Shown here piece after piece: positions 14,491 to 22,812 of a stretch of 64,000 nucleotides of DNA. Source of the DNA: Actinomycetes bacterium (GTDB lineage Bacteria > Bacillota > Sulfobacillia > Sulfobacillales > JAIMBI01); the NCBI GenBank assembly GCA_023565505.1, contig JAIMBI010000006.1, positions 1-64,000 on the forward strand. The letters are read 5' to 3'. Both the position numbers and the translations under genes were made by a program. Positions within the stretch are counted from its first letter, which is position 1; each line of letters begins with the position of its first letter. Below the pieces are notes generated by a model. That model saw only the letters and a program-made list of their open reading frames with translations. It ran no database searches and was not told the DNA's origin.

Positions 14491-15600
14491 TCAGACCAAC
14501 TGCCTCAGCGGCAGGACAATGTGGAAGTAATGGGGGTTGTCGGCTTCGCTGACCCGGGCCGGCATTTGGGGTCCCGCGAACTCCCAAACGAGGTCATCGC
14601 TCTCAATGGACTTCAGAGCCTCCACAAGCAAGGTCGGGCTGAAGCTCAGATCGATCTCGCGTCCCTCGCCGGCGACGTCCAGGACCTCGTACGTCTGTCC
14701 CAGCTCCGAGGCCTCGGTCGACACCTCCAGCTGGCCTTCGGCGTACTTCACACGGATCGAGGCGCTGCGATCGCGGTGGGCGAGCAAGGCCGCCCTGTCC
14801 ACCGCCCCTTTGACCAGTGCCGCAGGTGCCCGCAGCGACGTCACGTAGGCCGGCGGTAGGACCCTTTCGTAGTCAGGATACCTTCCCTCCAGCACCACCG
14901 TGGTCATCGTGCCCTGCTCGGTGGTAAAACGGACCAGATGCCCGTCCCCCTCGACGATCACGGGTTCGAGCCCGGCCAACCGCGCTGCTTCCTGCACCGC
15001 CCGACTGCTGACGACGGCGGTCGCGGTGGAGTCGGCCAACTCCGGAAGCGGGACCCAGCTGTGCGAAAGGCGCGTCCCGTCGGTACTGACCCAAACCAAC
15101 TTGCCTTCCGTCAGCGTCATGTAGACACCCTTGAGGATCGGACGTGTGTCGTCCCGGGCACACGCGAACAAGGTCTGCCGCGCTATCCGGGGCAGGCTTC
15201 CCGGAGGCAAGGTCATGCGGAACAGAGGGCGGTCCAGGCCAGGGAATCCCGGCCGGTCTTCGGGTCGAAACCCCTGCAGATCGATGCGGCTGCGACCCCA
15301 GGACACCGTAGCCCGCGTGCCCGGACCGTCCGCCAGAACCCGCAACTCCGCGGCCGGTACCCGCGCGACCAACTCGGTCAGAGTACCGGCCGGGAGAACG
15401 ATCTCGCCGTCTTCCTCGCCGCGCACGGGTACCGTCGTCCGGATTTCACTGACCATGTCGGTCGCCGTGATGGTCAGCTCCGAACCGCGAATCGACAGAA
15501 GAAGCCCACTGAGCGCCGGCACGGTGTTTTGCGGGTTGACGACACGTGCGGCCGTCTGCAGGGCCCGGGCGAAAAGCGGTTGCTCGACGACAAACTCCAT
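14491..15600 (-). CDS. dnaN: DNA polymerase III beta subunit (sliding clamp)
   Basis: The beta clamp encircles DNA as a dimer and tethers polymerase III. The 369-residue protein has the family's threefold repeat: an N-terminal domain beginning MEFVVEQPLFARALQTAARV, a middle domain with RQTLFACARDDTRPILKGV, and a C-terminal domain ending IVLPLRQL. The ATG is at 15600. It is separated from dnaA by 277 bp that hold part of oriC, and is followed directly by recF. Confidence 0.96.
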   Translation of the reverse strand: MEFVVEQPLFARALQTAARVVNPQNTVPALSGLLLSIRGSELTITATDMVSEIRTTVPVRGEEDGEIVLPAGTLTELVARVPAAELRVLADGPGTRATVSWGRSRIDLQGFRPEDRPGFPGLDRPLFRMTLPPGSLPRIARQTLFACARDDTRPILKGVYMTLTEGKLVWVSTDGTRLSHSWVPLPELADSTATAVVSSRAVQEAARLAGLEPVIVEGDGHLVRFTTEQGTMTTVVLEGRYPDYERVLPPAYVTSLRAPAALVKGAVDRAALLAHRDRSASIRVKYAEGQLEVSTEASELGQTYEVLDVAGEGREIDLSFSPTLLVEALKSIESDDLVWEFAGPQMPARVSEADNPHYFHIVLPLRQLV

Positions 15601-15877
15601 GGCTTTACCGCCTCCGAGAAGCTTTGATCCATCCGATCAAGCTTTGAAAAGATCGTAGCCGTAGTAAAGGCTGGGGACATGGGGACAAGTGGCCGAGATC
15701 GTTGTCGGACGGGCATGAAGGCTGGGGATAAAGCGGGGAAAAGTGGGACCTGTTGTCCCCCGTATCCACGGGATACGGGTGGCGGAGGCATCCGGCGGTG
15801 GATAAACGGAAAGTCGTCCACACGATCTGCATACTTTGTCCCCGCTTCGTCCCCAATTTTCCCCCAGGGTGTCGCCT
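15601..15877. other. oriC part 1: dnaA-dnaN intergenic region with DnaA-box-like sites
   Basis: This gene-free region has several near-matches to the DnaA box TGTGGATAA / TTATCCACA. There are one-mismatch sites at 15723-15731 (TGGGGATAA) and 15797-15805 (GGTGGATAA), and two-mismatch sites at 15762-15770 and 15814-15822. By analogy with bipartite Bacillus oriC, the unwinding element should be here. The least GC-rich stretch is about 15621-15670. A gapped inverted repeat (AAGCTTTGATC … GATCAAGCTTT) lies at 15620-15646. Confidence 0.65.
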
Positions 15878-17287
15878 TTAGCGGTTCTTGATCCGTTTGG
15901 AAAGTTCTTCCAATAGGTGGTTCAGCGCAGGGTCGGCTTGACGATCCCGGCTCACCTTGTCGTAGGCGTGCATGACCGTTGTATGGTCGCGTCCTCCGAA
16001 CTCCTCGCCGATCTTGGGGAGACTGGCGTCCGTCAGCTCGCGCGCCAGGTACATGGCGATCTGCCGGGGGAAGGCGACGGCACGGGTACGGCGCTTGGAC
16101 TGGAAATCTTCGGGTTTCAAGTCGAAGTGCCGGGCGACCTCCTCTTGGATGGCACGAATCGTCACCGGGCGCGGCCGAGTGAGCGAGACGACATCCTTCA
16201 AAGCCTCCTGGGCAACGTCGAGGGTCAAGGGCGCCCGGGTTATGGAGGCGTACGCGATGACACGGATCAGGGCACCTTCCAGCTCTCGGATGTTCGTGTC
16301 GACGCGGCTGGCAATGAACTGTAGAACCTCGTCCGGAACGCTGAGCCCCTCCATCTGGGCCTTTTTGTCGATGATGGCGATCCGGGTCTCCAGGTCGGGG
16401 GGTTGGATGTCGGTGATGAGCCCCCACTGGAATCGGGAGCGTAGACGCTCCTCAAGCGTCGGAATGTCCTTCGGAGGCCGGTCCGAGGATATGACGATCT
16501 GCTTGCGGGCGCCGTGGAGCGCTTCGAACGTGTGGAAGAACTCCTCTTGCGTCCGTTCCTTGCCCGCGACGAACTGAATGTCGTCGATGAGCAGAACGTC
16601 GATGGTACGGTACCGTTGCCGGAACTGGACCATCTTGTCGTCCCGGATGGCGTTGATTACCTCGTTGGTGAAGGTTTCGGCGGAGACGTAGAGGACCCGG
16701 CCATCGGGGCGGTCCTGGAGGATGCGGTGCCCGATGGCGTGCATGAGGTGCGTCTTGCCCAACCCAACGCCCCCGTAGATGAAGAGAGGGTTGTAGGCCC
16801 GGCTGGGCATTTCGGAAACGGCGAGACATGCCGCATGGGCGAATCGGTTCGAATTGCCCACGACGAAGGCCTCGAAGACGTACTTGGGGTTCAGACGGGC
16901 AAGATACTCGTTGGGTCCCGAAGGCAGGGGAGTGTCGGTGACAGACATCCCAGGGGAGGGATCGGCGTTGGAGGCCGGGGCCGTGGTTCCGACGGGCCAC
17001 GAAGAGGATGCGGACTGGCCGACCGGAGCCGGGGCAGGCGCCGGTGTGAGGCGCACCTCGGCCGGGTGCCCGACCACGGATTGCAGGGAGGCCTTGATGA
17101 GCGCTCCGTAGCGCTGGGCTAACCAGCCCGAAGCGAACTCGCTCGGCATGGTGAGGACCAGCACGCCGTTTTCGTAAGACTGGGGTTCCACAGCCTTGAT
17201 CCATGTGTCGAAGACGGGGGTTCTCACCTGTTGGCGGAGACTCTCAGTGATTTTCGCCCAAAGAGCGTCGATCCCGAGGTCGAACAT
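15878..17287 (-). CDS. dnaA: Chromosomal replication initiator DnaA
   Basis: DnaA binds DnaA boxes at oriC and opens the duplex. The 469-residue protein has an N-terminal interaction domain (to ~75), a proline/alanine-rich linker (~80-120), and an AAA+ domain with Walker A GGVGLGKTH at ~172-180 and Walker B VLLIDDIQF. The C-terminal helix-turn-helix signature DHTTVMHAYDKV binds the boxes. The ATG at 17287 follows AGGAGG. It is divergent from rpmH across a 260-bp region with a perfect DnaA box, which suggests autoregulation. Confidence 0.97.
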   Translation of the reverse strand: MFDLGIDALWAKITESLRQQVRTPVFDTWIKAVEPQSYENGVLVLTMPSEFASGWLAQRYGALIKASLQSVVGHPAEVRLTPAPAPAPVGQSASSSWPVGTTAPASNADPSPGMSVTDTPLPSGPNEYLARLNPKYVFEAFVVGNSNRFAHAACLAVSEMPSRAYNPLFIYGGVGLGKTHLMHAIGHRILQDRPDGRVLYVSAETFTNEVINAIRDDKMVQFRQRYRTIDVLLIDDIQFVAGKERTQEEFFHTFEALHGARKQIVISSDRPPKDIPTLEERLRSRFQWGLITDIQPPDLETRIAIIDKKAQMEGLSVPDEVLQFIASRVDTNIRELEGALIRVIAYASITRAPLTLDVAQEALKDVVSLTRPRPVTIRAIQEEVARHFDLKPEDFQSKRRTRAVAFPRQIAMYLARELTDASLPKIGEEFGGRDHTTVMHAYDKVSRDRQADPALNHLLEELSKRIKNR

Positions 17288-17329
17288 CCGAGCATTGCCT
17301 CCTAATCGATCAACAGGGCAATTAACAAG

Positions 17330-17350
17330 TAGTCCACACGATTATCCACA
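17330..17350. promoter_or_regulatory. oriC part 2: DnaA boxes upstream of dnaA
   Basis: A perfect TTATCCACA is at 17342-17350, with a second site TAGTCCACA (two mismatches) at 17330-17338. They lie about 45-60 bases upstream of the dnaA start within an AT-richer patch (17310-17375). They probably serve both autoregulation and the upstream half of a bipartite origin. Confidence 0.7.
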
Positions 17351-17485
17351 GCCTGTTAATATCTCCCCGAAAAAGATAGATCCCCCGGTCCGGGCCCGGA
17401 GGGGTACGCCTATCATAGCAAATTCCGGTGGACCTGGCCAATTCGGGAAGGGGTTTCCAGAGGAAGTTTTCGGCAGCGGCTTACC

Positions 17486-17514
17486 TTGACCGGCTTTTTG
17501 GGTGTGGCTATAAT
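17486..17514 (+). promoter_or_regulatory. rpmH-rnpA promoter
   Basis: TTGACC (17486-17491) and a perfect TATAAT (17509-17514) are separated by 17 bases, 34 bases before the rpmH GTG. This is a strong housekeeping-type promoter reading away from dnaA. Confidence 0.85.
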
Positions 17515-17547
17515 GTAGGCGATTTGCGCGGCGGGAGGTGAGCTGGC

Positions 17548-17682
17548 GTGAAGCGAACGTATCAGCCTAACCGGCGTCACCGGGCCAAGGTGCACGGCTT
17601 TCGTCGGCGGATGTCCACCAAGGCAGGCCGGAGAGTCTTGAGCCGCCGCCGCGCCAAGGGCCGGAAGCGACTCGCCGTGTGA
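17548..17682 (+). CDS. rpmH: 50S ribosomal protein L34
   Basis: The 44-residue, strongly basic protein begins [20 protein letters not shown] and ends [12 protein letters not shown], the invariant L34 pattern. The GTG start at 17548 follows GGGAGGTGA. It heads the rpmH-rnpA-yidD-yidC-rsmG-parA-parB series that flanks the origin in many bacteria. Confidence 0.97.
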   Translation: MKRTYQPNRRHRAKVHGFRRRMSTKAGRRVLSRRRAKGRKRLAV

Positions 17683-17685
17683 GGG

Positions 17686-18027
17686 ATGCTCGTCGAGCGT
17701 CTTCGACGAAGGCAGGAGTTTGCGGAGGCGTTTGCGAGGGGTCGCTCCTACGGAGATCGGCTGATCGTCGTCTTCGTCCTGGAGGGACCGGAGGATAGAA
17801 CGGCGGTTGGATTCGCGGCGGCGCGAGCCGCCGGGGGATCGGTCAAGCGCAACCGGATACGCCGTCGGCTCCGGGCCGCATTCGCGGAAGTGAAAGACCG
17901 CGTGCGACCGGGCCGGCGAGTTGTCATTTTAGGGAAGGTCGGCGTGTTGGACGCCCCATGGAGCGAGGTATGTCGAAGCGTCAGGATGGTGCTCAAGCGG
18001 GCGGGATGCTTGCAGGAGGAGGGCTAG
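17686..18027 (+). CDS. rnpA: Ribonuclease P protein component
   Basis: RnpA is the protein cofactor of RNase P, which matures tRNA 5' ends. The 113-residue protein contains the RNR motif [17 protein letters not shown] (about residues 45-62), which contacts the RNA subunit, and an N-terminal [15 protein letters not shown]. It starts three bases after the rpmH stop and its end overlaps yidD, so the genes are translationally linked. Confidence 0.95.
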   Translation: MLVERLRRRQEFAEAFARGRSYGDRLIVVFVLEGPEDRTAVGFAAARAAGGSVKRNRIRRRLRAAFAEVKDRVRPGRRVVILGKVGVLDAPWSEVCRSVRMVLKRAGCLQEEG

Positions 18028-18242
18028 TCTTTCCGCGCCTGCTGCTCGTGGGGCTCATCCGGCTGTACCAGCGTTGGATTTCCCCCATGACGCCACCAGC
18101 CTGCCGTTATATCCCTACATGCTCCCAGTATGCGGTGGAAGCCGTGGCGAAGTATGGCGTGCTACGCGGGGGATGGCTCGCGGTTAGGCGCGTCGGGCGG
18201 TGTCATCCGCTCCACCCGGGTGGGTACGACCCCGTACCGTAG
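18006..18242 (+). CDS. yidD: Membrane protein insertion efficiency factor YidD
   Basis: The protein carries the conserved YidD core [19 protein letters not shown] followed by [11 protein letters not shown] and [14 protein letters not shown], with three cysteines including the CRYxPTCSxY group. YidD helps YidC-dependent insertion at the inner face of the membrane. The start is uncertain. ATG 18006 lies inside rnpA and gives 78 residues; an upstream ATG at 17958 is also open, and the AGGAGGAGGG at 18015-18023 has no canonical start just after it. Confidence 0.88.
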   Translation: MLAGGGLVFPRLLLVGLIRLYQRWISPMTPPACRYIPTCSQYAVEAVAKYGVLRGGWLAVRRVGRCHPLHPGGYDPVP

Positions 18243-18262
18243 GCGAGGAGGCCGAAGGAAGA

Positions 18263-18925
18263 ATGGCAGTTTGGAACGGGTTTCTACACGTCCTGACGCT
18301 CGGCTTCATCTTCTTCACGCACCTCACGGGGAATTACGTACTCGGCGTCGTGCTCCTCACGGTGGTGGTGCGGCTGATCTTGCTCCCGCTCGGCATCTCG
18401 CAGGTCCGGTCGTTCCAGAAGATGGCGCGGCTGGCTCCCAAGCAGCGGGAGCTGCAGGCCAAGCACAAGGGGAACCCGCAGAAGCTGCAGCAGGAAATGG
18501 CGGCGCTCTACAAGGAGGAAGGGGTCAATCCCGCAGCCGGATGCTTGCCGCTGCTCCTCCAGCTTCCCGTCATGTACGGGCTCTTCGATGTCCTGCGCAG
18601 CTTCCCGTATCAACATGGAAACGGGTTATGGATCTGGCAAAACCTCGGGCAACCGGATCCGACGTTCACGTTGGCCATCCTGGTGGCGGTGAGTACCTTC
18701 TTCATGCAACGGCAGGCAACCAAAATGAGTCCGCCTCAGCCCGGGATGGAACAAAGCCAGAAAATGATGACCTGGATGATGCCGCTCGTTTTCGGCTATG
18801 TTGCCTACAAGCTCGCGGCCGGTCTCTCGATCTACTACGTGGCCTCGAATCTTTTTCAGATCGGCCAGACCAGCCTGCTGTTGAGAACCCCTATCGACAG
18901 CAAGACCTCCAAGGCGAGCACGTAA
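18263..18925 (+). CDS. yidC: YidC/Oxa1-family membrane protein insertase
   Basis: YidC inserts and folds membrane proteins. The 220-residue protein is the short Gram-positive form. It has a first hydrophobic segment (YVLGVVLLTVVVRLILLPLG), the basic cytoplasmic hairpin (VRSFQKMARLAPKQRELQAK), then three more membrane segments, including GCLPLLLQLPVMYGLFDVL. The conserved arginine in VVVRLILLPL is present. No lipobox or signal peptide is visible. ATG 18263 follows GAAGGAAG. Downstream, khpB/jag, mnmE and mnmG are absent and rsmG follows after 21 bases. Confidence 0.93.
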   Translation: MAVWNGFLHVLTLGFIFFTHLTGNYVLGVVLLTVVVRLILLPLGISQVRSFQKMARLAPKQRELQAKHKGNPQKLQQEMAALYKEEGVNPAAGCLPLLLQLPVMYGLFDVLRSFPYQHGNGLWIWQNLGQPDPTFTLAILVAVSTFFMQRQATKMSPPQPGMEQSQKMMTWMMPLVFGYVAYKLAAGLSIYYVASNLFQIGQTSLLLRTPIDSKTSKAST

Positions 18926-18946
18926 CAAGAGAGACAACGACCCGCC

Positions 18947-19711
18947 GTGCAAGACACAAGGGACGCGTGGATCCGGGCCATCCGCGAGGCCGGCCGACGC
19001 TGGGGCGTGCTTCTGGAGGACGCGGCGTGCCGGCGCATCCTCGCGCATTGGGAAATGGTTCGAGCGGCGCAGGACCGGATGAACCTGACGTCCCTGCGCG
19101 GCAAGGCCGCGCTGTACCGCTTGGTGGTCGACAGTCTGTCGGCATTATGGGTTTACCGGGGAGAAGAACCGGCGGTGGATGTCGGGAGTGGGGCAGGGTA
19201 CCCCGGAATGGTGTTGGCGGCCGTGTTTCCTGAGGCGGAGTGGACTTTGGTGGAGGCCCGTCACAAGCGCGCGGGGTTCCTGGCCGAGGCGGCGAACAGG
19301 TTGGGGATGCAGAAGGTTCGCATCGTGGCGGAACGGGCGGAAGAGCTGGCGCGTCGGGAGCGGGGGCGTTATCGTTTCGCCGTCGCCAGAGCCGTGGGGA
19401 ATCTGCCGCTGGTGGCCGAGCTGACCTTGCCCCTCCTGGGGGTCGGGGGTCGGCTGCTGGCGATGCGGGGGCCGGAAGGCGCCCAGGAGGTTGCCGAGGC
19501 CCAGGGCGCTGTGGCGGAACTGGGGGGCAGGATTGAAGGACAGTATGCCTTCGAGCTGCCGGAGGCCGAGGGACGAAGGGTGCTGGTGTTGATCCGAAAA
19601 GAATCGCCCACGGACCCGCGGTATCCGCGGCGGGGAGGTGCCCTCGGGCGGTTCCACGGGCGGCCGGGCGCCGCGAAGGGCGACCGTCCGGTCACCGGGG
19701 GAAGTACGTAA
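18947..19711 (+). CDS. rsmG: 16S rRNA (guanine527-N7)-methyltransferase RsmG
   Basis: RsmG methylates G527 of 16S rRNA using SAM. Typical features are WEMVRAAQDRMNLTSL (residues ~36-51), the SAM-binding motif VDVGSGAGYPGMVLA (~78-92), and VARAVGNLPLVAELTLPLL with the conserved ARA segment. The C-terminus beyond ~225 is a low-complexity Gly/Pro/Arg tail absent from most homologues. The start is GTG 18947 with only a weak AAGAGAG upstream. Confidence 0.92.
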   Translation: MQDTRDAWIRAIREAGRRWGVLLEDAACRRILAHWEMVRAAQDRMNLTSLRGKAALYRLVVDSLSALWVYRGEEPAVDVGSGAGYPGMVLAAVFPEAEWTLVEARHKRAGFLAEAANRLGMQKVRIVAERAEELARRERGRYRFAVARAVGNLPLVAELTLPLLGVGGRLLAMRGPEGAQEVAEAQGAVAELGGRIEGQYAFELPEAEGRRVLVLIRKESPTDPRYPRRGGALGRFHGRPGAAKGDRPVTGGST

Positions 19712-19852
19712 GGGCCGGAGAAATGTCGTGCTGGGCGCGGCGAGATACTGGAACCGCATGGAATTCGCGCCATAATCGAGGAAGGAGACAGTGACCCACC
19801 GGGAGGTGCAGGTCCGGACCGCCCGCGGGCGATGGGGCGGGACGGACACGCG

Positions 19853-20614
19853 ATGGGACGGGTACTGGCCGTAGCGAACCAGAAGGGCGGGGTCGGGAAA
19901 ACCACCACCGTCATCAATTTGAGCGCGTATCTCGCCGACGCGGGGAAGCGGGTTCTTGCCGTGGACATCGACCCGCAGGGCAACACAACGACGGGTCTGG
20001 GCATCGACAAGGGTGCCTGCGAGGCGTCCGTCTATGACCTGCTCCTCGGACAAGCACCGGTCATGGATGCGGTCGTCCCTACCGACGTTCCCGGGCTTCA
20101 TGTGATCCCTGCCACCCTGGATTTGGCCGGAGCGGAGATCGAGCTGGTTTCCGCCGAGCGGCGGGAGCTGCGGCTGGCCGACGCGCTGGCTCCCATCCGT
20201 GAACGTTACGATTTCGTGTTCGTGGACTGTCCGCCGTCTCTCGGTCTGTTGACCGTCAACGCCTTGGCAGCGGCGAACGGGGTGATGATCCCCATCCAGT
20301 GCGAATTCTTCGCGCTGGAAGGGCTGTCCCAGCTGCTGGAAACGGTGGACTTGGTCCGCCGGCGGCTCAACGCCGGGCTGGTGCTGGAGGGTATCGTGCT
20401 GACGATGTTCGACGCCCGGACGAACCTGTCCCAGCAGGTGGCGCGGGAGGTTCAGGAACACTTCGGGGCCAAGGTGTTCCGGGCCGTGGTGCCCCGCTCG
20501 GTGCGTCTGAGCGAGGCTCCGAGCCACGGGCTGTCCATTATGCAGTACGATCCCAAGTCACGGGGAGCGCTGGTCTATCAGGACCTCGCGCGGGAGGTAA
20601 TGGCACATGGCTAA
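19853..20614 (+). CDS. parA: Chromosome partitioning ATPase ParA (Soj)
   Basis: ParA/Soj is a deviant Walker ATPase that moves ParB-parS complexes and, in Bacillus, regulates DnaA. The 253-residue protein starts MGRVLAVANQKGGVGKTTT, with the signature lysine at residue 11. It also shows the A' motif VDIDPQGNTTTGLG and Walker B FVDCPPSLG. ATG 19853 is preferred over ATG 19832 because family members begin just before the Walker box. It overlaps parB by eight bases. Confidence 0.94.
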   Translation: MGRVLAVANQKGGVGKTTTVINLSAYLADAGKRVLAVDIDPQGNTTTGLGIDKGACEASVYDLLLGQAPVMDAVVPTDVPGLHVIPATLDLAGAEIELVSAERRELRLADALAPIRERYDFVFVDCPPSLGLLTVNALAAANGVMIPIQCEFFALEGLSQLLETVDLVRRRLNAGLVLEGIVLTMFDARTNLSQQVAREVQEHFGAKVFRAVVPRSVRLSEAPSHGLSIMQYDPKSRGALVYQDLAREVMAHG

Positions 20615-21476
20615 GGCTCGCGGCCTCGGGCGCGGTCTGGCATCGCTGATTCCGGACCGGGGCACGGGACGTCCCGAGGAGCGGGGTCCAGCGAAGATCC
20701 CGGTGGCGTCGATCGACCCCAACCCATCCCAGCCCCGTCAGGTGTTCGACGAAGAAAGCCTGCGCAAACTGGCGGAGTCGATCCGGCTCCACGGGATGTT
20801 GCAGCCCGTACTCGTGCGGCCGGTCGGGGACCGGTACCAGCTGGTGGTCGGCGAACGGCGATGGCGGGCGGCCCAACTGGCGGAGCTGACGGAGGTCCCG
20901 GCCATTGTCGGGGAGTGGGACGATCGCCAAGTCATGGAACTGGCTCTGGTGGAAAATCTGGAGCGGGAGGACCTGAACCCCATCGAGGAGGCGGAAGCGC
21001 TGAACCGTTTGGTTCAGGAGTTCGCCTGGACGCAAGAGGAGGTCGCGCAACGGGTGGGACGGTCGCGGCCGCACGTGGCCAACTACCTGCGCCTCCTTCA
21101 GCTGGGGCCGGAAGTTCGAGGTTTGGTTGCCGCGGGGGAACTCAGCGTCGCGCACGCGAAGGTGTTGTTGGGGATCCCGGATCCGGAACGGACGGAAGTG
21201 GCGCGGCGATGTGTGCGTGAAGGATGGACGGTCAGGGATCTCGAGCGATTCCTGCGGCGTCGCGAGGGGGAACCCCCAGCCAAGGCGGATCGGGATGTCC
21301 ATCTGATAGAGTGGGAGGAGCGGCTGCGCCGGCGGTTCGGTACCAAGGTCCTGGTGAAGGGTTCCGCGGAACGAGGACGGATTGTCATTCCGTACGCCTC
21401 GTTGGAGGAGCTGGAACGTCTGCTTGGCCTGTTGGAAAGCGATGGAGAAGGGGAAGCCCATGGATTTGTCGTGTGA
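20607..21476 (+). CDS. parB: Chromosome partitioning protein ParB (Spo0J)
   Basis: ParB is a CTP-dependent clamp that loads at parS and spreads, recruiting condensin. The 289-residue protein shows an N-terminal ParA-interacting basic start (ARGLGRGLASLIP), CTP-binding motifs (VVGERRWRAAQLA and ENLEREDLNPIEEA), and a helix-turn-helix (TQEEVAQRVGRSRPHVANYLRLL, residues ~146-168, in two parts). A C-terminal dimerisation domain completes it. Two copies of a parS-like sequence start at its own stop codon and 53 bp further on. Confidence 0.95.
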   Translation: MAKARGLGRGLASLIPDRGTGRPEERGPAKIPVASIDPNPSQPRQVFDEESLRKLAESIRLHGMLQPVLVRPVGDRYQLVVGERRWRAAQLAELTEVPAIVGEWDDRQVMELALVENLEREDLNPIEEAEALNRLVQEFAWTQEEVAQRVGRSRPHVANYLRLLQLGPEVRGLVAAGELSVAHAKVLLGIPDPERTEVARRCVREGWTVRDLERFLRRREGEPPAKADRDVHLIEWEERLRRRFGTKVLVKGSAERGRIVIPYASLEELERLLGLLESDGEGEAHGFVV

Positions 21477-21546
21477 TGTTCCTTGAGGAACATTTGTCGG
21501 GTGAGTAGCCGGGGTTTACGGCCCGGAGATGTTCCTTGAGGAACAT
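21476..21546. repeat. Two copies of an 18-bp parS-like inverted repeat
   Basis: ATGTTCCTTGAGGAACAT occurs identically at 21476-21493 and 21529-21546. The arms TGTTCC/GGAACA equal those of Bacillota parS (TGTTCC-ACGT-GGAACA), but the central four bases are TTGA instead of ACGT. The first copy begins in the parB stop codon. The second overlaps the putative TTG start of the next gene. They could be a lineage-specific ParB site or an operator for the DUF554 gene. Confidence 0.6.
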
Positions 21547-22246
21547 TGTCTATCTCTATCCGTCACTCCTGAACGGGCTGACCATCCTTCTGGGAACCGC
21601 CGCAGGGGCCGCTTTCTCCCGCGTCCCGCCCCGGATCCGCGAAACCGCGCTGCAGGGTGCGGGGCTGTTTGTCTTGCTGCTCGGCGCGCAAATGGCCCTC
21701 CACATGGCCCGTCCCCTCAATGCCTTGCTTGCCATGGCCCTCGGTGCGGCCGTCGGCGAGGGCCTCAACCTCGAGGCGGGGATCTCCCGCCTGGCCGGGT
21801 GGGCTAAAAAACGCCTCGGGGGAACGGCGACGGCCGAAGCGTTCGTGGCCTCCGCGATCCTCTTCGATGTGGGTGCGCTGGCGATCGTGGGCAGCATCCA
21901 GGCCGGTCTCGGGCAGACTCCCGTCTTGCTTCTCACGAAGTCCGTGCTCGATGGCATCTCGGCCGTGCTGCTGAGCGCCACTTTGGGATGGGGTGTCGCG
22001 GCCTCCGCGCCCCTGACCGCCCTGTACGAAGGATCGGTGACCGTGCTGGCCGGGCCCCTCGTCCCCGTGTTCCGGCCAACCGTCCTCCAGGACTTCGACG
22101 TCGTGGGCGGCCTAATCGTATCGGCCATCGGGATCGGCTTCATCTGGCGCCCTCCGCCCCTGAAGGTCGTCACCCTGCTGCCGGCTCTCCCGCTGGCCGT
22201 GATCCTGGGTTGGGCCGGCGCCTGGCTGCACATCACCTTTCTGTAA
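21536..22246 (+). CDS. DUF554 family membrane protein
   Basis: The 236-residue protein has at least six hydrophobic segments and the DUF554 (YdfK-like) pattern: NGLTILLGTAAGAAF at the start, an ALGAAVGEGLNLE region, and TAEAFVASAILFDVGALAIVGSIQAG, typical of the family. Its function is unknown. The start is probably TTG 21536 (CGGAG lies eight bases upstream), which falls inside the second parS-like repeat, so a protein bound there would block translation or transcription. Confidence 0.8.
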   Translation: MRNIVYLYPSLLNGLTILLGTAAGAAFSRVPPRIRETALQGAGLFVLLLGAQMALHMARPLNALLAMALGAAVGEGLNLEAGISRLAGWAKKRLGGTATAEAFVASAILFDVGALAIVGSIQAGLGQTPVLLLTKSVLDGISAVLLSATLGWGVAASAPLTALYEGSVTVLAGPLVPVFRPTVLQDFDVVGGLIVSAIGIGFIWRPPPLKVVTLLPALPLAVILGWAGAWLHITFL

Positions 22247-22262
22247 CGGAGGTAAAACACGG

Positions 22263-22760
22263 GTGCTTCTCTCCACGTCCCAGATCGCGTACGTCGGCGT
22301 CGCCGCCGCGGCCGCCGCCTCCGTCGCGCTCGTCCTGGCCATCCTGGCTGCCGCCTCCATGTCCCGGGTGACGCGGCGGCTCGACCGCGCACTTGGCGCC
22401 GCCGGAGCTGACGAGTCCCTCGAAGAACGGCTCGCCCAGGCCCACGCCGCCCTGGCCGCCGCCACTGAGCGCGTGAGTCAGCTCGAGCGCCGGGTCAGCG
22501 AGCTCGAGGCCCTGACGCCCCACGCCCTCAGCCGAGTGGGGCTGGTGCGCTTCAATCCCTTCGACGACACCGGGGCTGACCTGTCCTTTGCGGTCGCTCT
22601 CCTCAACGACCGGAGCAACGGCGTCATCCTGACCAGCCTGTGGGGTCGCGACGAAGTCCGCGTATATGCAAAGCCCGTCGCCAACGGCGATAGCACCCAC
22701 CCCCTGAGCCCGGAAGAACGCCAGGCGCTGGAACTGGCCCGGCGCCAACGGCGACACTGA
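22263..22760 (+). CDS. DUF4446 family protein
   Basis: The 165-residue protein has one N-terminal membrane segment (~residues 8-32), a coiled-coil stretch (EERLAQAHAALAAATERVSQ) and then the DUF4446 core VGLVRFNPFDDTGADLSFAV … LTSLWGRDEVRVYAKPV. DUF4446 genes are commonly found near parB in Bacillota; the function is unknown. The GTG start at 22263 follows GGAGG. Confidence 0.8.
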   Translation: MLLSTSQIAYVGVAAAAAASVALVLAILAAASMSRVTRRLDRALGAAGADESLEERLAQAHAALAAATERVSQLERRVSELEALTPHALSRVGLVRFNPFDDTGADLSFAVALLNDRSNGVILTSLWGRDEVRVYAKPVANGDSTHPLSPEERQALELARRQRRH

Positions 22761-22812
22761 CCGTCTCCCCGCCCGCCCGGGGCACTATACATCGCTTGGG
22801 AGGGAAACACCG

